Assembly (NCBI GenBank): GCA_014695195.1
Contig: JACJNW010000039.1
Span: 1 to 64,000 of the forward strand
Source of the DNA: Cyanobacteria bacterium FACHB-DQ100
GTDB taxonomy: Bacteria > Cyanobacteriota > Cyanobacteriia > Leptolyngbyales > Leptolyngbyaceae
DNA length: 64,000 nt
Direction of reading: 5' to 3'
In this document: in pieces, positions 26,002 through 34,939 of the stretch
Position numbering within the stretch: position 1 is the stretch's first letter
Layout: every line of letters starts with the position of its first letter
The notes under the pieces: generated by a model
Told to the model about the DNA's origin: nothing
What the model saw: only the letters and a program-made list of their open reading frames with translations
The model's database searches: none
Translations under genes and position numbers: made by a program

Positions 26002-27249
26002 TTAGGTAAGCTTCCTGACATCATCCGTGACATCAGTAAGCTGAGGAGCCGCCGCATCTTCCCAAGCATTCAGAATGACTGCATTTGAAACATTGCCAAT
26101 GATGTTGAGCACTGTTTTGAAGCCATCAGTTAAGCGATCGATTCCCGCCACAATTGCCACTCCTTCCACGGGTAATCCTGATGCAGTCAGAACAGTCGTC
26201 ATCATGATGATTCCAGAACCAGGAACACCCGGAGTGCTGAACGAAACTAAGAAGGTGCTGAGTACGATCGCAAGCAACAATGAAGGAGTCAAAGAAATAT
26301 CAAACATTTGAGCAATAAACACCGCATTAAAGCCTTGCAAAATCGCTGATCCATCTCGCTTTAATGCTGTTCCTAAGGGGACTGCAAAGCTAGCAATGTC
26401 CTCACGCAGCCCATAATCTTCCTGAACATTCTTCAGCACGACAGGCAGTGCAGCATTAGAACTTGCAGTGCCAAATGCTAACGACAATGCTGGAACAAGA
26501 CTTTGAAGCAGTTTAATCGGTTTGGCTTTCAGTATCGCAAGAATCAAGACATAGAAAGTAATCATGATCAATGTCGAAACAAAGAGCGAAAAGACATAGG
26601 TAAATAACTTCACGATTAGCTGTAGCCCTTCGGTTGCAATAACTGAGCTAACTAAGGCAAAAACACCAATCGGTGCAACATAAAGCACGATCGACAGAAT
26701 TTTTTCACTAATGACATAGCAACTTTCAACAAAGCTAACAAAGCTTGCTGCCTTTTCACCCACAAGCTGAATTGCAACCCCAATCAACGCAGATGAGAAA
26801 ATTACTTGTAGTAGGTTGCCTGTGCTAAGTGCTTCAATTGGGTTCGTTGGAATCAAGCTCACTAACCAGTCGATTAGTGATTGTTGTTGAGCGATCGCAC
26901 TAATTTGCACATCAGTTGAAACCGACACTCCAACTCCAGGCTTAACAACAACCGCTATGATCAATCCCAATGCCACAGCAATCCCACTCGTTAAGCAATA
27001 GCTCACAATCAGCTTTACCGCATACCGCCCAACCTGTGCCGCATTCTGAATCCGAGTCAAGCCTAGAATCAGCGATGAAAAAACGATCGGCACAACCACA
27101 AACTGAATCAACCGCAAAAATGCCGTTCCAGTTGGACTGAGCAAATAGAGATCGAGCGGCAGGATCACTGTCGGAAAGAAATCATGCAGCACCGCCCCAA
27201 ACCCGATTCCCACCGCCATTGCCACCAAAATCAGCGTCGATAAGCTCAT
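26002..27249 (-). CDS. dicarboxylate/amino acid:cation symporter (DAACS family)
   Basis: A 415-residue inner-membrane protein of the GltP/DctA fold, importing dicarboxylates or acidic/neutral amino acids with Na+ or H+. About eight hydrophobic segments are seen, plus the re-entrant hairpin signatures FGTASSNAALPVVLKNVQE (serine-rich HP1 near residue 262) and FSTPGVPGSGIIMMTTVLTA (HP2). The conserved NxxR/D site appears as GIDRLTDGFKTVLNIIGNV. N-terminal transmembrane segments begin LSTLILVAMAVGIGFGAVL. The substrate class cannot be narrowed from the sequence. A terminator follows the stop, and the gene is divergent from the APC permease. Confidence 0.9.
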   Translation of the reverse strand: MSLSTLILVAMAVGIGFGAVLHDFFPTVILPLDLYLLSPTGTAFLRLIQFVVVPIVFSSLILGLTRIQNAAQVGRYAVKLIVSYCLTSGIAVALGLIIAVVVKPGVGVSVSTDVQISAIAQQQSLIDWLVSLIPTNPIEALSTGNLLQVIFSSALIGVAIQLVGEKAASFVSFVESCYVISEKILSIVLYVAPIGVFALVSSVIATEGLQLIVKLFTYVFSLFVSTLIMITFYVLILAILKAKPIKLLQSLVPALSLAFGTASSNAALPVVLKNVQEDYGLREDIASFAVPLGTALKRDGSAILQGFNAVFIAQMFDISLTPSLLLAIVLSTFLVSFSTPGVPGSGIIMMTTVLTASGLPVEGVAIVAGIDRLTDGFKTVLNIIGNVSNAVILNAWEDAAAPQLTDVTDDVRKLT

Positions 27250-27584
27250 AGTCTTGACTCTTCAACCGTCAGGACTCACTGTAGCACTGTCGATCGCTTC
27301 AGTTCTTCTGATCGCTCCCCTTATTCCCGTCTTTATATTTTTTCAAACGAATTCTTCAACGGGGTCAAAGAATTTGTCGCTCTACAGCTAAAATCCTCTA
27401 TACTTTCCTCTGGCTAGCCCGTAGAGCTTCTAACGCTACAGTCCTCGACCTTAGATAGGTACCTTCACCCTAATAATATGTAACCTTTAATTTTGACAAA
27501 TTTTTGACAAATTAAGGCTGCTGTTCAGCGATCATGCTTCTGCATAACTGAACTAGGCTTGCTAGATCTTTAGGAGTAATGTTC
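27250..27584. other. intergenic region between divergent transporter genes
   Basis: No gene seen. The strand-switch region must hold promoters for both transporter genes. It contains a tandem copy of TTTTGACAAAT (about 27491 and 27502), which could be a repeated -35-like element or operator, and a short imperfect hairpin GTAGAGC-TTCTAAC-GCTAC near 27420-27445. AGGAG at 27572-27576 serves the permease start. I compared the leader with known riboswitch cores by eye and found no convincing match. Confidence 0.4.
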
Positions 27585-29513
27585 ATGGTCGGACCAATTG
27601 TTCCACCAAAACAATATCGACAGCAGTTCGCCGAATGGTTGCTAGATACTAATCGCAGCGAAGCAGAAAAGCATCATGTGAGAAAACTTTGGTGGCAAGT
27701 GATGTGTCTAACTGGGGTGGATTACTTTTCGACCCTAGGCTATCAGCCAGGAATTGCAGCACTCGCCGCCGGAGCCCTATCTCCGATCGCAACACTGATT
27801 CTAGTGCTATTAACGCTTTTTGGAGCGCTTCCTATCTATCGTCGCGTTGCCAGTATCAGTCCGAATGGAGAAGGTTCGATCGCAATGCTCGAAAACCTTC
27901 TACCCGGATGGCAAGGCAAATTGTTTGTATTATGTTTGCTGGGCTTTGTTGCCACCGATTTTATTATTACGATTACCCTTTCTGCGGCGGATGCCACGGC
28001 TCACATCATTGAAAATCCGTTTGTTCCACACTTCCTGCATGGGCAAAGCGTTGCGATTACGCTGATACTAGTTGCCCTGTTAGGAGCAGTTTTTCTTAGA
28101 GGTTTCCAAGAAGCGATCGGCATTGCTGTCTTTTTAGTCAGTGTCTATTTGTTTCTGAATTTGATCACCATTGGTGTAGGCGCTTATCAAATATTGAATA
28201 ACTTATCAGCTGTGGCAAACTGGCAACAAGCACTGTTTGCACAACAATCTAATCCATTGCTAATTGTAGGAGTTGCCGCACTACTGTTTCCTAAGTTAGC
28301 ACTAGGACTGTCTGGATTTGAAACCGGGGTTGCTGTGATGCCGCTAGTACGAGGACGGCAAACTGATACCGAACAAGCCCCCAAAGGGCGAATTCGCAAT
28401 ACTCATAAGTTGTTGGGAACTGCTGCAATAATTATGAGCTTTTTCCTCATGACCAGTAGTCTTGTTACAACACTATTAATTCCAGCGGCAGAGTTCCAAG
28501 CAGGCGGAAAAGCAAACGGACGCGCACTGGCATATCTAGCACACCTATATCTAGGAAATGCCTTTGGAACTGTTTACGACTTAAGCACGATCGCAATTCT
28601 CTGGTTTGCGGGTGCTTCTGCAATGGCAGGATTGTTAAACATTGTGCCGCGCTATCTACCCCGCTACGGAATGGCTCCCAGTTGGACATTGATGATTCGT
28701 CCTTTAGTGCTGATTTACACCTTTGTTGCCTTTGTCGTAACCATCATTTTCAAGGCGAATGTTGAGGCACAGGGGGGAGCTTATGCTACAGGTGTGTTAG
28801 TGCTAATGAGTTCAGCCGCGATCGCGGTCACACTCTCAACGCGCAATCGAGGCAAACTTTCCAGAACGCTCACGTTCGGCATCATTACTCTAGTGTTTAT
28901 CTACACTACGATCGTCAATATTATCGAGCGACCTGAAGGAATTCGGATTGCCTCGCTGTTTATCGGAGCGATCATTGTCACGTCGATGATTTCGCGAGTT
29001 TGGCGATCAACTGAGCTTCGGGCTGAGCACCTTGAGTTTGATGAAGTTGCGCGTCAATTTCTCGCTCAAGAAAATCATCATGCGGTGCGATTGATTGCAA
29101 ATCGGATCAGTATAGGGGATGAACGAGAGTATTTTCTCAAAGAACAAGAGGTACGCGAAGATACTCACATTCCACCAGATGAAACCATTCTGTTTCTAGA
29201 AATCCAGATTTCAGATGCGTCGCAATTTGCTCATACCATTCAAGTCCAAGGAGTGCAGGTTGGAAACTATCGCATCTTGAGAGCCAGAAGTGCTGCTGTA
29301 CCGAATGCGATCGCAGCCATTGCCTTAGCCATTCGAGATGAAACGGGTCGGCTTCCTCATGTTTACTTTGGCTGGGTCGAAGGCAATCCGATTCAATATT
29401 TGATGCGGTTTATTCTACTGGGTGAAGGAGATATCGCAGTTTTAACTCGCGAAGTCTTGCGAAAAGCTGAAAGAATTCCGCAACGCCGTCCCCGCATCCA
29501 CGTCGGCGGATAG
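27585..29513 (+). CDS. APC-superfamily permease with C-terminal cytosolic domain
   Basis: A 642-residue membrane protein. About 12 hydrophobic segments occupy residues 40-460, with the APC opening [20 protein letters not shown] followed by [20 protein letters not shown]. The C-terminal soluble domain of about 170 residues starts at [20 protein letters not shown] and ends [20 protein letters not shown]. Such permeases import amino acids or cations (KUP-like members carry K+); the substrate is not determinable here. ATG 27585 is chosen over 27579 because AGGAG (27572-27576) then has an 8-base spacer instead of 2. Confidence 0.82.
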   Translation: MVGPIVPPKQYRQQFAEWLLDTNRSEAEKHHVRKLWWQVMCLTGVDYFSTLGYQPGIAALAAGALSPIATLILVLLTLFGALPIYRRVASISPNGEGSIAMLENLLPGWQGKLFVLCLLGFVATDFIITITLSAADATAHIIENPFVPHFLHGQSVAITLILVALLGAVFLRGFQEAIGIAVFLVSVYLFLNLITIGVGAYQILNNLSAVANWQQALFAQQSNPLLIVGVAALLFPKLALGLSGFETGVAVMPLVRGRQTDTEQAPKGRIRNTHKLLGTAAIIMSFFLMTSSLVTTLLIPAAEFQAGGKANGRALAYLAHLYLGNAFGTVYDLSTIAILWFAGASAMAGLLNIVPRYLPRYGMAPSWTLMIRPLVLIYTFVAFVVTIIFKANVEAQGGAYATGVLVLMSSAAIAVTLSTRNRGKLSRTLTFGIITLVFIYTTIVNIIERPEGIRIASLFIGAIIVTSMISRVWRSTELRAEHLEFDEVARQFLAQENHHAVRLIANRISIGDEREYFLKEQEVREDTHIPPDETILFLEIQISDASQFAHTIQVQGVQVGNYRILRARSAAVPNAIAAIALAIRDETGRLPHVYFGWVEGNPIQYLMRFILLGEGDIAVLTREVLRKAERIPQRRPRIHVGG

Positions 29514-29585
29514 TTCTGCCTGGGGATACAGGTTGCGCTTGTAGCAATCTCGCTATGTTCAAAATGCAGAGTTAGGAGCAGTTCA

Positions 29586-30062
29586 TTGAAACCCTGGATG
29601 ATCATTGCGATCGTAACGATATTGGTATCGTTTGGAAGCTTTCTGTTTCACCCCAAAGAGGACATTCGCTGGGTGAAACGGCTGAATCTTCCACGCTGGT
29701 TAGCGATCGTTGAACCTGTAATTCCAGTGATTTGGACTGTGATTTTTACCTGTGGTGCAATCTCGGCGCTGCTTGTGTGGAGAGCCGATCCAGGCAGCCT
29801 CAAAACCTGGTTGATTATGGGCTTCTATCTGCTTGTGGAGGTCGTGACTGTTGCTTATATTCCGCTGACGTTAAGACTTCGCAGCTTAGCGATCGGAACG
29901 GTAATCGGAGGCTTTGGTGGGGTTTTGGGTTTTGTCTTAGCTCTCTCGGTATTGCCGATTTCTCCGCTTGCCGCCCTGTTTCTTGTGCCTTATTTGCTCT
30001 GGAGTCCGATCGGAACCTATGCGACCCGTGAGCTAATCGATTTCAATCCCGAAGCGATCTAA
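29586..30062 (+). CDS. TspO/MBR-like membrane protein
   Basis: A 158-residue protein with five hydrophobic segments, as in the TspO/peripheral benzodiazepine receptor fold that binds tetrapyrroles and modulates stress responses. Seen: a proline/tryptophan-rich VIPVIWTVIFTCGAISALLV in the second helix region, and VPYLLWSPIGTYATRELIDF-NP at the end, matching the LxPYxxWxxxATxLN signature. It diverges from classical TspO in helix 1 and in the loop. The start is TTG 29586: AGGAG at 29574-29578 lies 7 bases upstream, whereas the next ATG (29598) is 19 bases away. It follows the permease by 72 bases. Confidence 0.65.
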   Translation: MKPWMIIAIVTILVSFGSFLFHPKEDIRWVKRLNLPRWLAIVEPVIPVIWTVIFTCGAISALLVWRADPGSLKTWLIMGFYLLVEVVTVAYIPLTLRLRSLAIGTVIGGFGGVLGFVLALSVLPISPLAALFLVPYLLWSPIGTYATRELIDFNPEAI

Positions 30063-30197
30063 CAAATTTATTTCGCCCTTCCCACAAATGTACCTTCGTT
30101 GGAGACTTCCGTTAAAACGCTGACGCTCTTAAGCGACTTATATGGGGCACTCTGAAATAGAAGTTGCTCATTCGCAAGTCCATTCTCGTCTACGGTT

Positions 30198-30885
30198 ATG
30201 TCTCTTTCTCCGATCGCTCACTATCACATTCGTAAACTTCTAAGGCAAAATCTTGAATACCTCGATCGCTTGTTTCCACTTCAAATTGCTTCAATCTGAG
30301 TGACGACAATCTCGATCGCATTGTGCAAAATTTGCCACTCGCTCCTGGGAACCGCAGCTTGAGAATTCAAGAGCTTGAGCTGCTAACAAAGCTTTACCAG
30401 CAGCTTGAACAAAACCCAGCCAATGCAACCGCACTCATAGAGATCAAGTAGAGATCAAGCGCCGCATTTTTCAGACTCTTGGCTTTGAGATCAAGGACAC
30501 TGCACCCAACCAGTACCCTCCTATTCTGCGGGAATCTACGATCGACAAATTTTCCTTCTTTTTCCAAGATCAAATTCGAGAAGGAATGCGGTATGCCAAT
30601 ACTCTCTATGGCGCAGCTTACCAATTTGATCTGAGATACCGTCTTCAGGCGTACCAAATGGCATGGGTACTCGCTGAAGCAAAAATCCCAATCGTAGTCA
30701 CTCTGCCTGCGACTCGATTTGTGATTTGGATTAACTTACAATCTCCCTCGTATGGCGTTTTGGTTCGACAGGATGTCAGTCTTTTAAAGACCCTATCGTT
30801 GGTTAGTCTTGCTTTACGGAAAGGAAAACCGAAACAGCTTGAACCGAATTCATCCAAACAAAAATTATCACTGTATCCGCGGTGA
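30198..30885 (+). pseudogene. frameshifted cyanobacterial protein gene with 11-bp tandem duplication
   Basis: Three frames join into one protein. Segment 1 (ATG 30198) reads MSLSPIAHYHIRKLLRQN and ends FPLQIASI at TGA 30297. Segment 2, in another frame from about 30296, reads LSDDNLDRIVQNLPLAPGN and ends ATALIEIK at TAG 30449. Segment 3 (from 30451) reads EIKRRIFQTLGFEIKD, then WVLAEAKIPIVVTLPATRFV, WINLQSPSYGVLVRQD, and ends at TGA 30883. The second break is an exact duplication TAGAGATCAAG-TAGAGATCAAG (30438-30448 and 30449-30459); removing one copy restores the frame. I do not know the protein's name, so the join between segments 1 and 2 is less certain. Confidence 0.7.
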
Positions 30886-30955
30886 CGGTTTCAGGGATGA
30901 TGAAATCAGACATGATTAAAAGACAGGTCTGAGCGTTCCTTTCTCGATCGAAACA

Positions 30956-32500
30956 ATGCTAAAACTGCAGTTCTTATCGAAGCTAATGATGGGTTGTGCC
31001 GTTGGAGTCACATTGCTGACCTCCGGTTGCGCTCGATCGTCTAAACAAGTTGCGCTTTCGAGTGGAACCAGCCAGGGCTATTACAGTCGATTGGCAGAGC
31101 AAATTCGCTCCGTAACTCATCACACCGTACAGCTCAAGGTCGAAAACCGCGAATCTCAAGGCTCGATCGAGAACCTGAGGCGTTTACTCGATCGTCAGGT
31201 AGACTTCGCCTTAGTGCAGCTTGATGTCGTCAGCGATGCCATGAGCCAAGGGAAAGTTCAAGCCGTGGCAATTTTGGCAAATGAGCCGATTCACATCATC
31301 GCCTCCAAAGATGCCAAAATTCGATCGTTCTCCGACTTGAACAACAAGCGGGTCGGAGTTGGCTCTTCAGGCAGCGGCATCCGTTACACCTCGGAATATC
31401 TCATTCGAGCCTTCAACCTCAAGCTTCAGAAAGACAGCTCTAGCTTTGATGAAACCTTTCGTAAGCTCAGCATCCGTCAGCTTGATGCTGGATTCTATGT
31501 AGGAACGCTGGGTGCAAGCGAACGACTACGACAGGAGTTAATTGCAAATTCCTCGCTGCAACTGGTGTCGATCGAGCCTGAGCGCATCAACTACCTCACC
31601 AATCGCGATCCGGGTGCGTATCAGTCCACAACGATTCCGCAGGGTGTGTACAATCCGCGCCCTGTGATTCCCAGCCGCGATATTTCTACTCTCGCCACTG
31701 CAACTGTTCTGGTGACTCGCCCCGATGTCAGCACCGAAACGGTTGGCTTACTCACCTGGGCGATTCTATACAATTCCCGCCGGTTTTCGCTCTTTTATCC
31801 CGATTTGCAAACCGGGGAAGCGCGATCGCTGTTGCAGAGAAACTTGCTCTACGTCCACCCCGGCGCTCAGAATGTCTATGCTGAAAATGCTGATCCGCGC
31901 AATGCGTGGCTGCGATATCTCGAAGCCAATAGTGACCTCCAGGCAGGACTTGTGATTCTATTTGGCACGAGCGGGATTGGATTAATTATTCAGCGATGGA
32001 GACGCGATCGCAGCAAAAAGTTCCTCCTGGCTACCATCACTCGCACCAACGAACTGAAGCAGTTTCTTCCGCACAACCCTCAGCAAGCTCTAGAGGGCAT
32101 TGAGGATCTGAGCCAGGAACACCGCTTGATGTTCATCGACGGTTCGATTACGTCGGATGTCTATGAGCAAGTACAGCACAAAACGCAAACTTTCGCGGTT
32201 CAATGCCGCACTATCCTAGAGCAGCAGCGAAAACAGTTTGTTCTGAACACACTACTGGTCTTAGATGACTGGCAAGCCTCGCTGCAAACCGATCCACAAG
32301 CCGCCCTACAGAAATTAGGCTATCTCAAGCAGCAATACCGCGAGATGTTGATTACTGACCAAGTTGAAGTTCAGGCATACATCGAGCTAATGGAGCTAAC
32401 TTTACTGTCTGTGATGACTTTGAGCGGAACTGCTATTCTGCCTGAAATGGCTAGCCCAAGCTTGGAAGAGCGATCGGAGGGTTCATCAACCCCGGTCTAA
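30956..32500 (+). CDS. TAXI-family solute-binding receptor with C-terminal membrane anchor and cytosolic tail
   Basis: A 514-residue protein. Its lipoprotein-like signal ends LTSGCARSS. Residues about 35-320 are a TAXI-type TRAP binding protein: LSSGTSQGYYSRLAEQIRSV, NLRRLLDRQVDFALVQLDVV, ILANEPIHIIASKDAKIRSF, NNKRVGVGSSGSGIRYTSEY. A transmembrane segment (about 326-345, LVILFGTSGIGLIIQRW) leads to a roughly 165-residue charged helical tail. Ordinary TRAP receptors lack this tail, and no TRAP permease genes are nearby. Inferred: a membrane-fixed sensor or a receptor for an unlinked transporter. Confidence 0.82.
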   Translation: MLKLQFLSKLMMGCAVGVTLLTSGCARSSKQVALSSGTSQGYYSRLAEQIRSVTHHTVQLKVENRESQGSIENLRRLLDRQVDFALVQLDVVSDAMSQGKVQAVAILANEPIHIIASKDAKIRSFSDLNNKRVGVGSSGSGIRYTSEYLIRAFNLKLQKDSSSFDETFRKLSIRQLDAGFYVGTLGASERLRQELIANSSLQLVSIEPERINYLTNRDPGAYQSTTIPQGVYNPRPVIPSRDISTLATATVLVTRPDVSTETVGLLTWAILYNSRRFSLFYPDLQTGEARSLLQRNLLYVHPGAQNVYAENADPRNAWLRYLEANSDLQAGLVILFGTSGIGLIIQRWRRDRSKKFLLATITRTNELKQFLPHNPQQALEGIEDLSQEHRLMFIDGSITSDVYEQVQHKTQTFAVQCRTILEQQRKQFVLNTLLVLDDWQASLQTDPQAALQKLGYLKQQYREMLITDQVEVQAYIELMELTLLSVMTLSGTAILPEMASPSLEERSEGSSTPV

Positions 32501-32610
32501 TTCAAACTTAAAGAATCGTAGGAGATCGCCAGTTCGTTACATAATCGTAGCGACGCGATCAGTCATGTCGCTACGATCCTCTAATGGAGAATTGCTTGTG
32601 TTCTGAATGT

Positions 32611-33414
32611 TTAGGTTTCTGAGGTGGACGATCGCGCAAAAGATGGAGCTAGAAATGCAACTAGCGCTCCGATCGCAAATCCTGCCACATTGCGAAACAG
32701 AGGGAGCCATTCCGAAGTGCGAGTCACGACTGGGCCAACACCGAACGCCAAAAACAAAATGCCCCACAGCGGCGAGAAAATCAGCGCCCACTGCCAAGCA
32801 AAAATCTGCCCTTCTTTACGAGGCTGTGCCGCAAAGCCAAACACCAATCCACCGACTGTAGATGTGATTAACGTCAATAACCACTGCTCACGCGGTAATC
32901 CCGGAACCACGCTACAGCCACCCTGCAACAAGCATCCTTTCACCGACTCTAACGCCTGCAAAATTGCCTGATCCCCGCCGTTATCTCTCACAAAAAACTG
33001 GTTGCCAAATCGGGTTTGCAGCTCGATCCAGAATGTCCGAGACAGTAGCGGATACAGGTCATCACCAACGCTGAAATTTAATAAATTCCCACCACGGGGA
33101 TCAGCCACAAGCAAAACGCTTTTATCGTCCAAACCCCAAAATTGTTTTACCGCAGTTCCGGGAGTGCGATCGCTCTGAGTGAGAACGCGCAGTTTCCAGC
33201 CCGTCTTTGCCTCAAAATTGGTTAAATCTTCGGAGAGCGTCTCTTCCTGGATCGTCGTCAATTCATTCGCGAGATCAATCACATTCGTCGGATGATCGGG
33301 CAGCAGGTCAGGATTGTTATAAGCCTGAGCCGCAGGTGCGATCGTCCATACGGAGAGAACAACCATCAGCGCCATCAGTCCTTGTAACAGACGGCGGACT
33401 CGAAGAGTGTGCAT
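32611..33414 (-). CDS. psb32: Psb32, TPM-domain photosystem II repair protein
   Basis: A 267-residue thylakoid or periplasmic-side protein. The signal segment MHTLRVRRLLQGLMALMVVL ends near AAQAYNNPDLLP. A TPM (Psb32/DUF477) domain follows, starting NVIDLANELTTIQEETLSED with WKLRVLTQSDRTPG and DDKSVLLVADPRGGNLLNFS. Two or three hydrophobic segments (LITSTVGGLVFGFA, ALIFSPLWGILFLAFGVGPV) precede a tail with VAGFAIGALVAFLAPSFA. In Synechocystis and plants this family assists photosystem II repair under strong light. ATG 33414 is preferred over 33447, because the basic signal N-terminus begins there. Confidence 0.85.
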   Translation of the reverse strand: MHTLRVRRLLQGLMALMVVLSVWTIAPAAQAYNNPDLLPDHPTNVIDLANELTTIQEETLSEDLTNFEAKTGWKLRVLTQSDRTPGTAVKQFWGLDDKSVLLVADPRGGNLLNFSVGDDLYPLLSRTFWIELQTRFGNQFFVRDNGGDQAILQALESVKGCLLQGGCSVVPGLPREQWLLTLITSTVGGLVFGFAAQPRKEGQIFAWQWALIFSPLWGILFLAFGVGPVVTRTSEWLPLFRNVAGFAIGALVAFLAPSFARSSTSET

Positions 33415-33548
33415 GGGCGGTTTCACAGTTGTATGACTAAAGAACATAGAAGCGATCGTAAAATGAGACGTTCAGGGATTAACGTTCATTTTTGTTTACA
33501 TTTGTTTAACTAATTCTAATATAGGATCGCGATCCCTGAGAAATTGGA

Positions 33549-34130
33549 CTACTCTGGCTTACGCTGCACCGGTTGTCTTGGAGGTTCAGTGGGCTGCACG
33601 TCCGATTGCTCATTCGGTAAATTCTCACTGTGGCGATCATGGTGCGGGTCTGCGCTTAAAGAATCTTCGTAATGATTGTCGTCAAAAGGGTCGCGATAAG
33701 CAGTAGGACGAAAAAACGATCGTGGGTCTGAACCCGATGCCAACCGGGACGATCGCCGCGATTTATTCGGCTGGGTCAAGGTGCGCCATGCCGCTTTCAC
33801 ACCCACAAACACGCTTCGACTTGTCGTTTGCGCTTTTTGAACCTGCTGTTTTACTCCGGTAATGCTCTGATCGACCTGTTTCACCACTTGGGTTGCACTC
33901 TGAACACCCTGCGTCACGTCATCGGTGAGATCGGTGACTTCCAGACCCGTAATTCGCAGCGCCTCCAGCGTTGGCGGCAGTTCGCGATTCAGCGTATCAA
34001 ATAGCTTTTCCGCACTGCGGGCGGCGCGTCCCATCTCATTAAACGCTGGGATTGCAACCGTAAGCAGTGCGGTCAAACTGATCGCCACCAATAAAATTGA
34101 TAAACCTAACCAAAAAATAGGATCAGCCAC
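33549..34130 (-). CDS. DUF948-type membrane protein
   Basis: A 193-residue protein. One N-terminal membrane helix (FWLGLSILLVAISLTALLTV) is followed by long amphipathic helices (ELPPTLEALRITGLEVTDLT, VVKQVDQSITGVKQQVQKA), then a charged, low-complexity tail with many Ser, Arg, Asp and Pro. This matches DUF948 proteins, which are found near YtxH-type genes and are thought to be envelope-associated. It starts 11 bases after the YtxH gene's stop, so the two form an operon. Function unknown. Confidence 0.75.
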   Translation of the reverse strand: MADPIFWLGLSILLVAISLTALLTVAIPAFNEMGRAARSAEKLFDTLNRELPPTLEALRITGLEVTDLTDDVTQGVQSATQVVKQVDQSITGVKQQVQKAQTTSRSVFVGVKAAWRTLTQPNKSRRSSRLASGSDPRSFFRPTAYRDPFDDNHYEDSLSADPHHDRHSENLPNEQSDVQPTEPPRQPVQRKPE

Positions 34131-34141
34131 ATTTCACTCGC

Positions 34142-34489
34142 CTATCGCAAACGATCGCGTACCGGAGGATTTGGTTCATTCCCTGATTCAGTTTCACGAT
34201 CGAGGAGTTGATGCTCACGCTGAGTCGCTTCGAGACCCGCCGAGATCGCTTCTTTCAATCGAGTCAGGGTACCATCCCAGTTTCGCAAAGCTGTCTCAGA
34301 AAATCGATCTGCCTGAAGTTGGACACTGGTGGAAAGATCTTCCGCAAGTTCAGGTAGGGCATCGGCTGATTTTTTGATCAGTTGTCGGGTTTCTCGCCCA
34401 GTGCGCGGTGCCATCAGTAAGCCTGCGATCGTTCCCATCGCCGCTCCGACAATCATGCCGCCTAAAAATGATCCAGACCGATTAGACAT
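34142..34489 (-). CDS. YtxH-domain protein
   Basis: A 115-residue protein beginning SNRSGSFLGGMIVGAAMGTI, with the classic YtxH glycine-rich membrane helix and LLMAPRTGRETRQLIKKSAD (the APxSGxxTR-like element). The remainder is a helical, charged tail that may form a coiled coil. YtxH proteins are small envelope or stress proteins of unclear biochemistry. It heads the pair with the DUF948 gene on the minus strand. Confidence 0.82.
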   Translation of the reverse strand: MSNRSGSFLGGMIVGAAMGTIAGLLMAPRTGRETRQLIKKSADALPELAEDLSTSVQLQADRFSETALRNWDGTLTRLKEAISAGLEATQREHQLLDRETESGNEPNPPVRDRLR

Positions 34490-34562
34490 AATGCTCGGCT
34501 TTTCCCCTTGCTAGTATTTCGATCAACACCGTACCCCCATTTTGCCAGACGAAGAGAGCGAT

Positions 34563-34901
34563 CTAGCGGTTCATTCGTTTTGTAGCAGATTTTCTTAAGC
34601 GTTGGGGGAGTTTGGGACTCAAGAACATCGATCGTCCCATACCAAGAAGTGCCATCGCTTTCTGAGCTTGCTGGAGTTTTGGCTGGAGTTGTCGATAGTT
34701 CTGACGAAGCTGGCGAACAGTGAGTTCTCGTCGCTCAATTCCTTCAGGTGCGCCGCTGAGTAGATTGTGTGTATTCTGTTCTGCAAGAATCAGGGCATCT
34801 GCGGCTTGAGAAAATGTCCGGCGCAGGTTCCGCATTTGCCAGGTCAGGTAGAACCCGTAAAGTGCCAGTGAAAGATTCAGAGCAATAACGGCGATTAACA
34901 T
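34563..34901 (-). CDS. hypothetical membrane-anchored helical protein
   Basis: A 112-residue protein. Residues 1-20 (MLIAVIALNLSLALYGFYLT) are a membrane helix. The rest is a coiled-coil-prone region, with LRRTFSQAADALILAEQNTH, ELTVRQLRQNYRQLQPKLQQ and AQKAMALLGMGRSMFLS, and a strongly basic end (RLRKSATKRMNR). No motif that I recognise. It lies between the YtxH/DUF948 pair and the kinase gene on the same strand. Its helical, membrane-tethered form resembles its two neighbours, suggesting a small envelope-protein neighbourhood (inference). Confidence 0.6.
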   Translation of the reverse strand: MLIAVIALNLSLALYGFYLTWQMRNLRRTFSQAADALILAEQNTHNLLSGAPEGIERRELTVRQLRQNYRQLQPKLQQAQKAMALLGMGRSMFLSPKLPQRLRKSATKRMNR

Positions 34902-34939
34902 GGTGCGATCGAGAATTTATCTTAATAATAGCCATGTCT

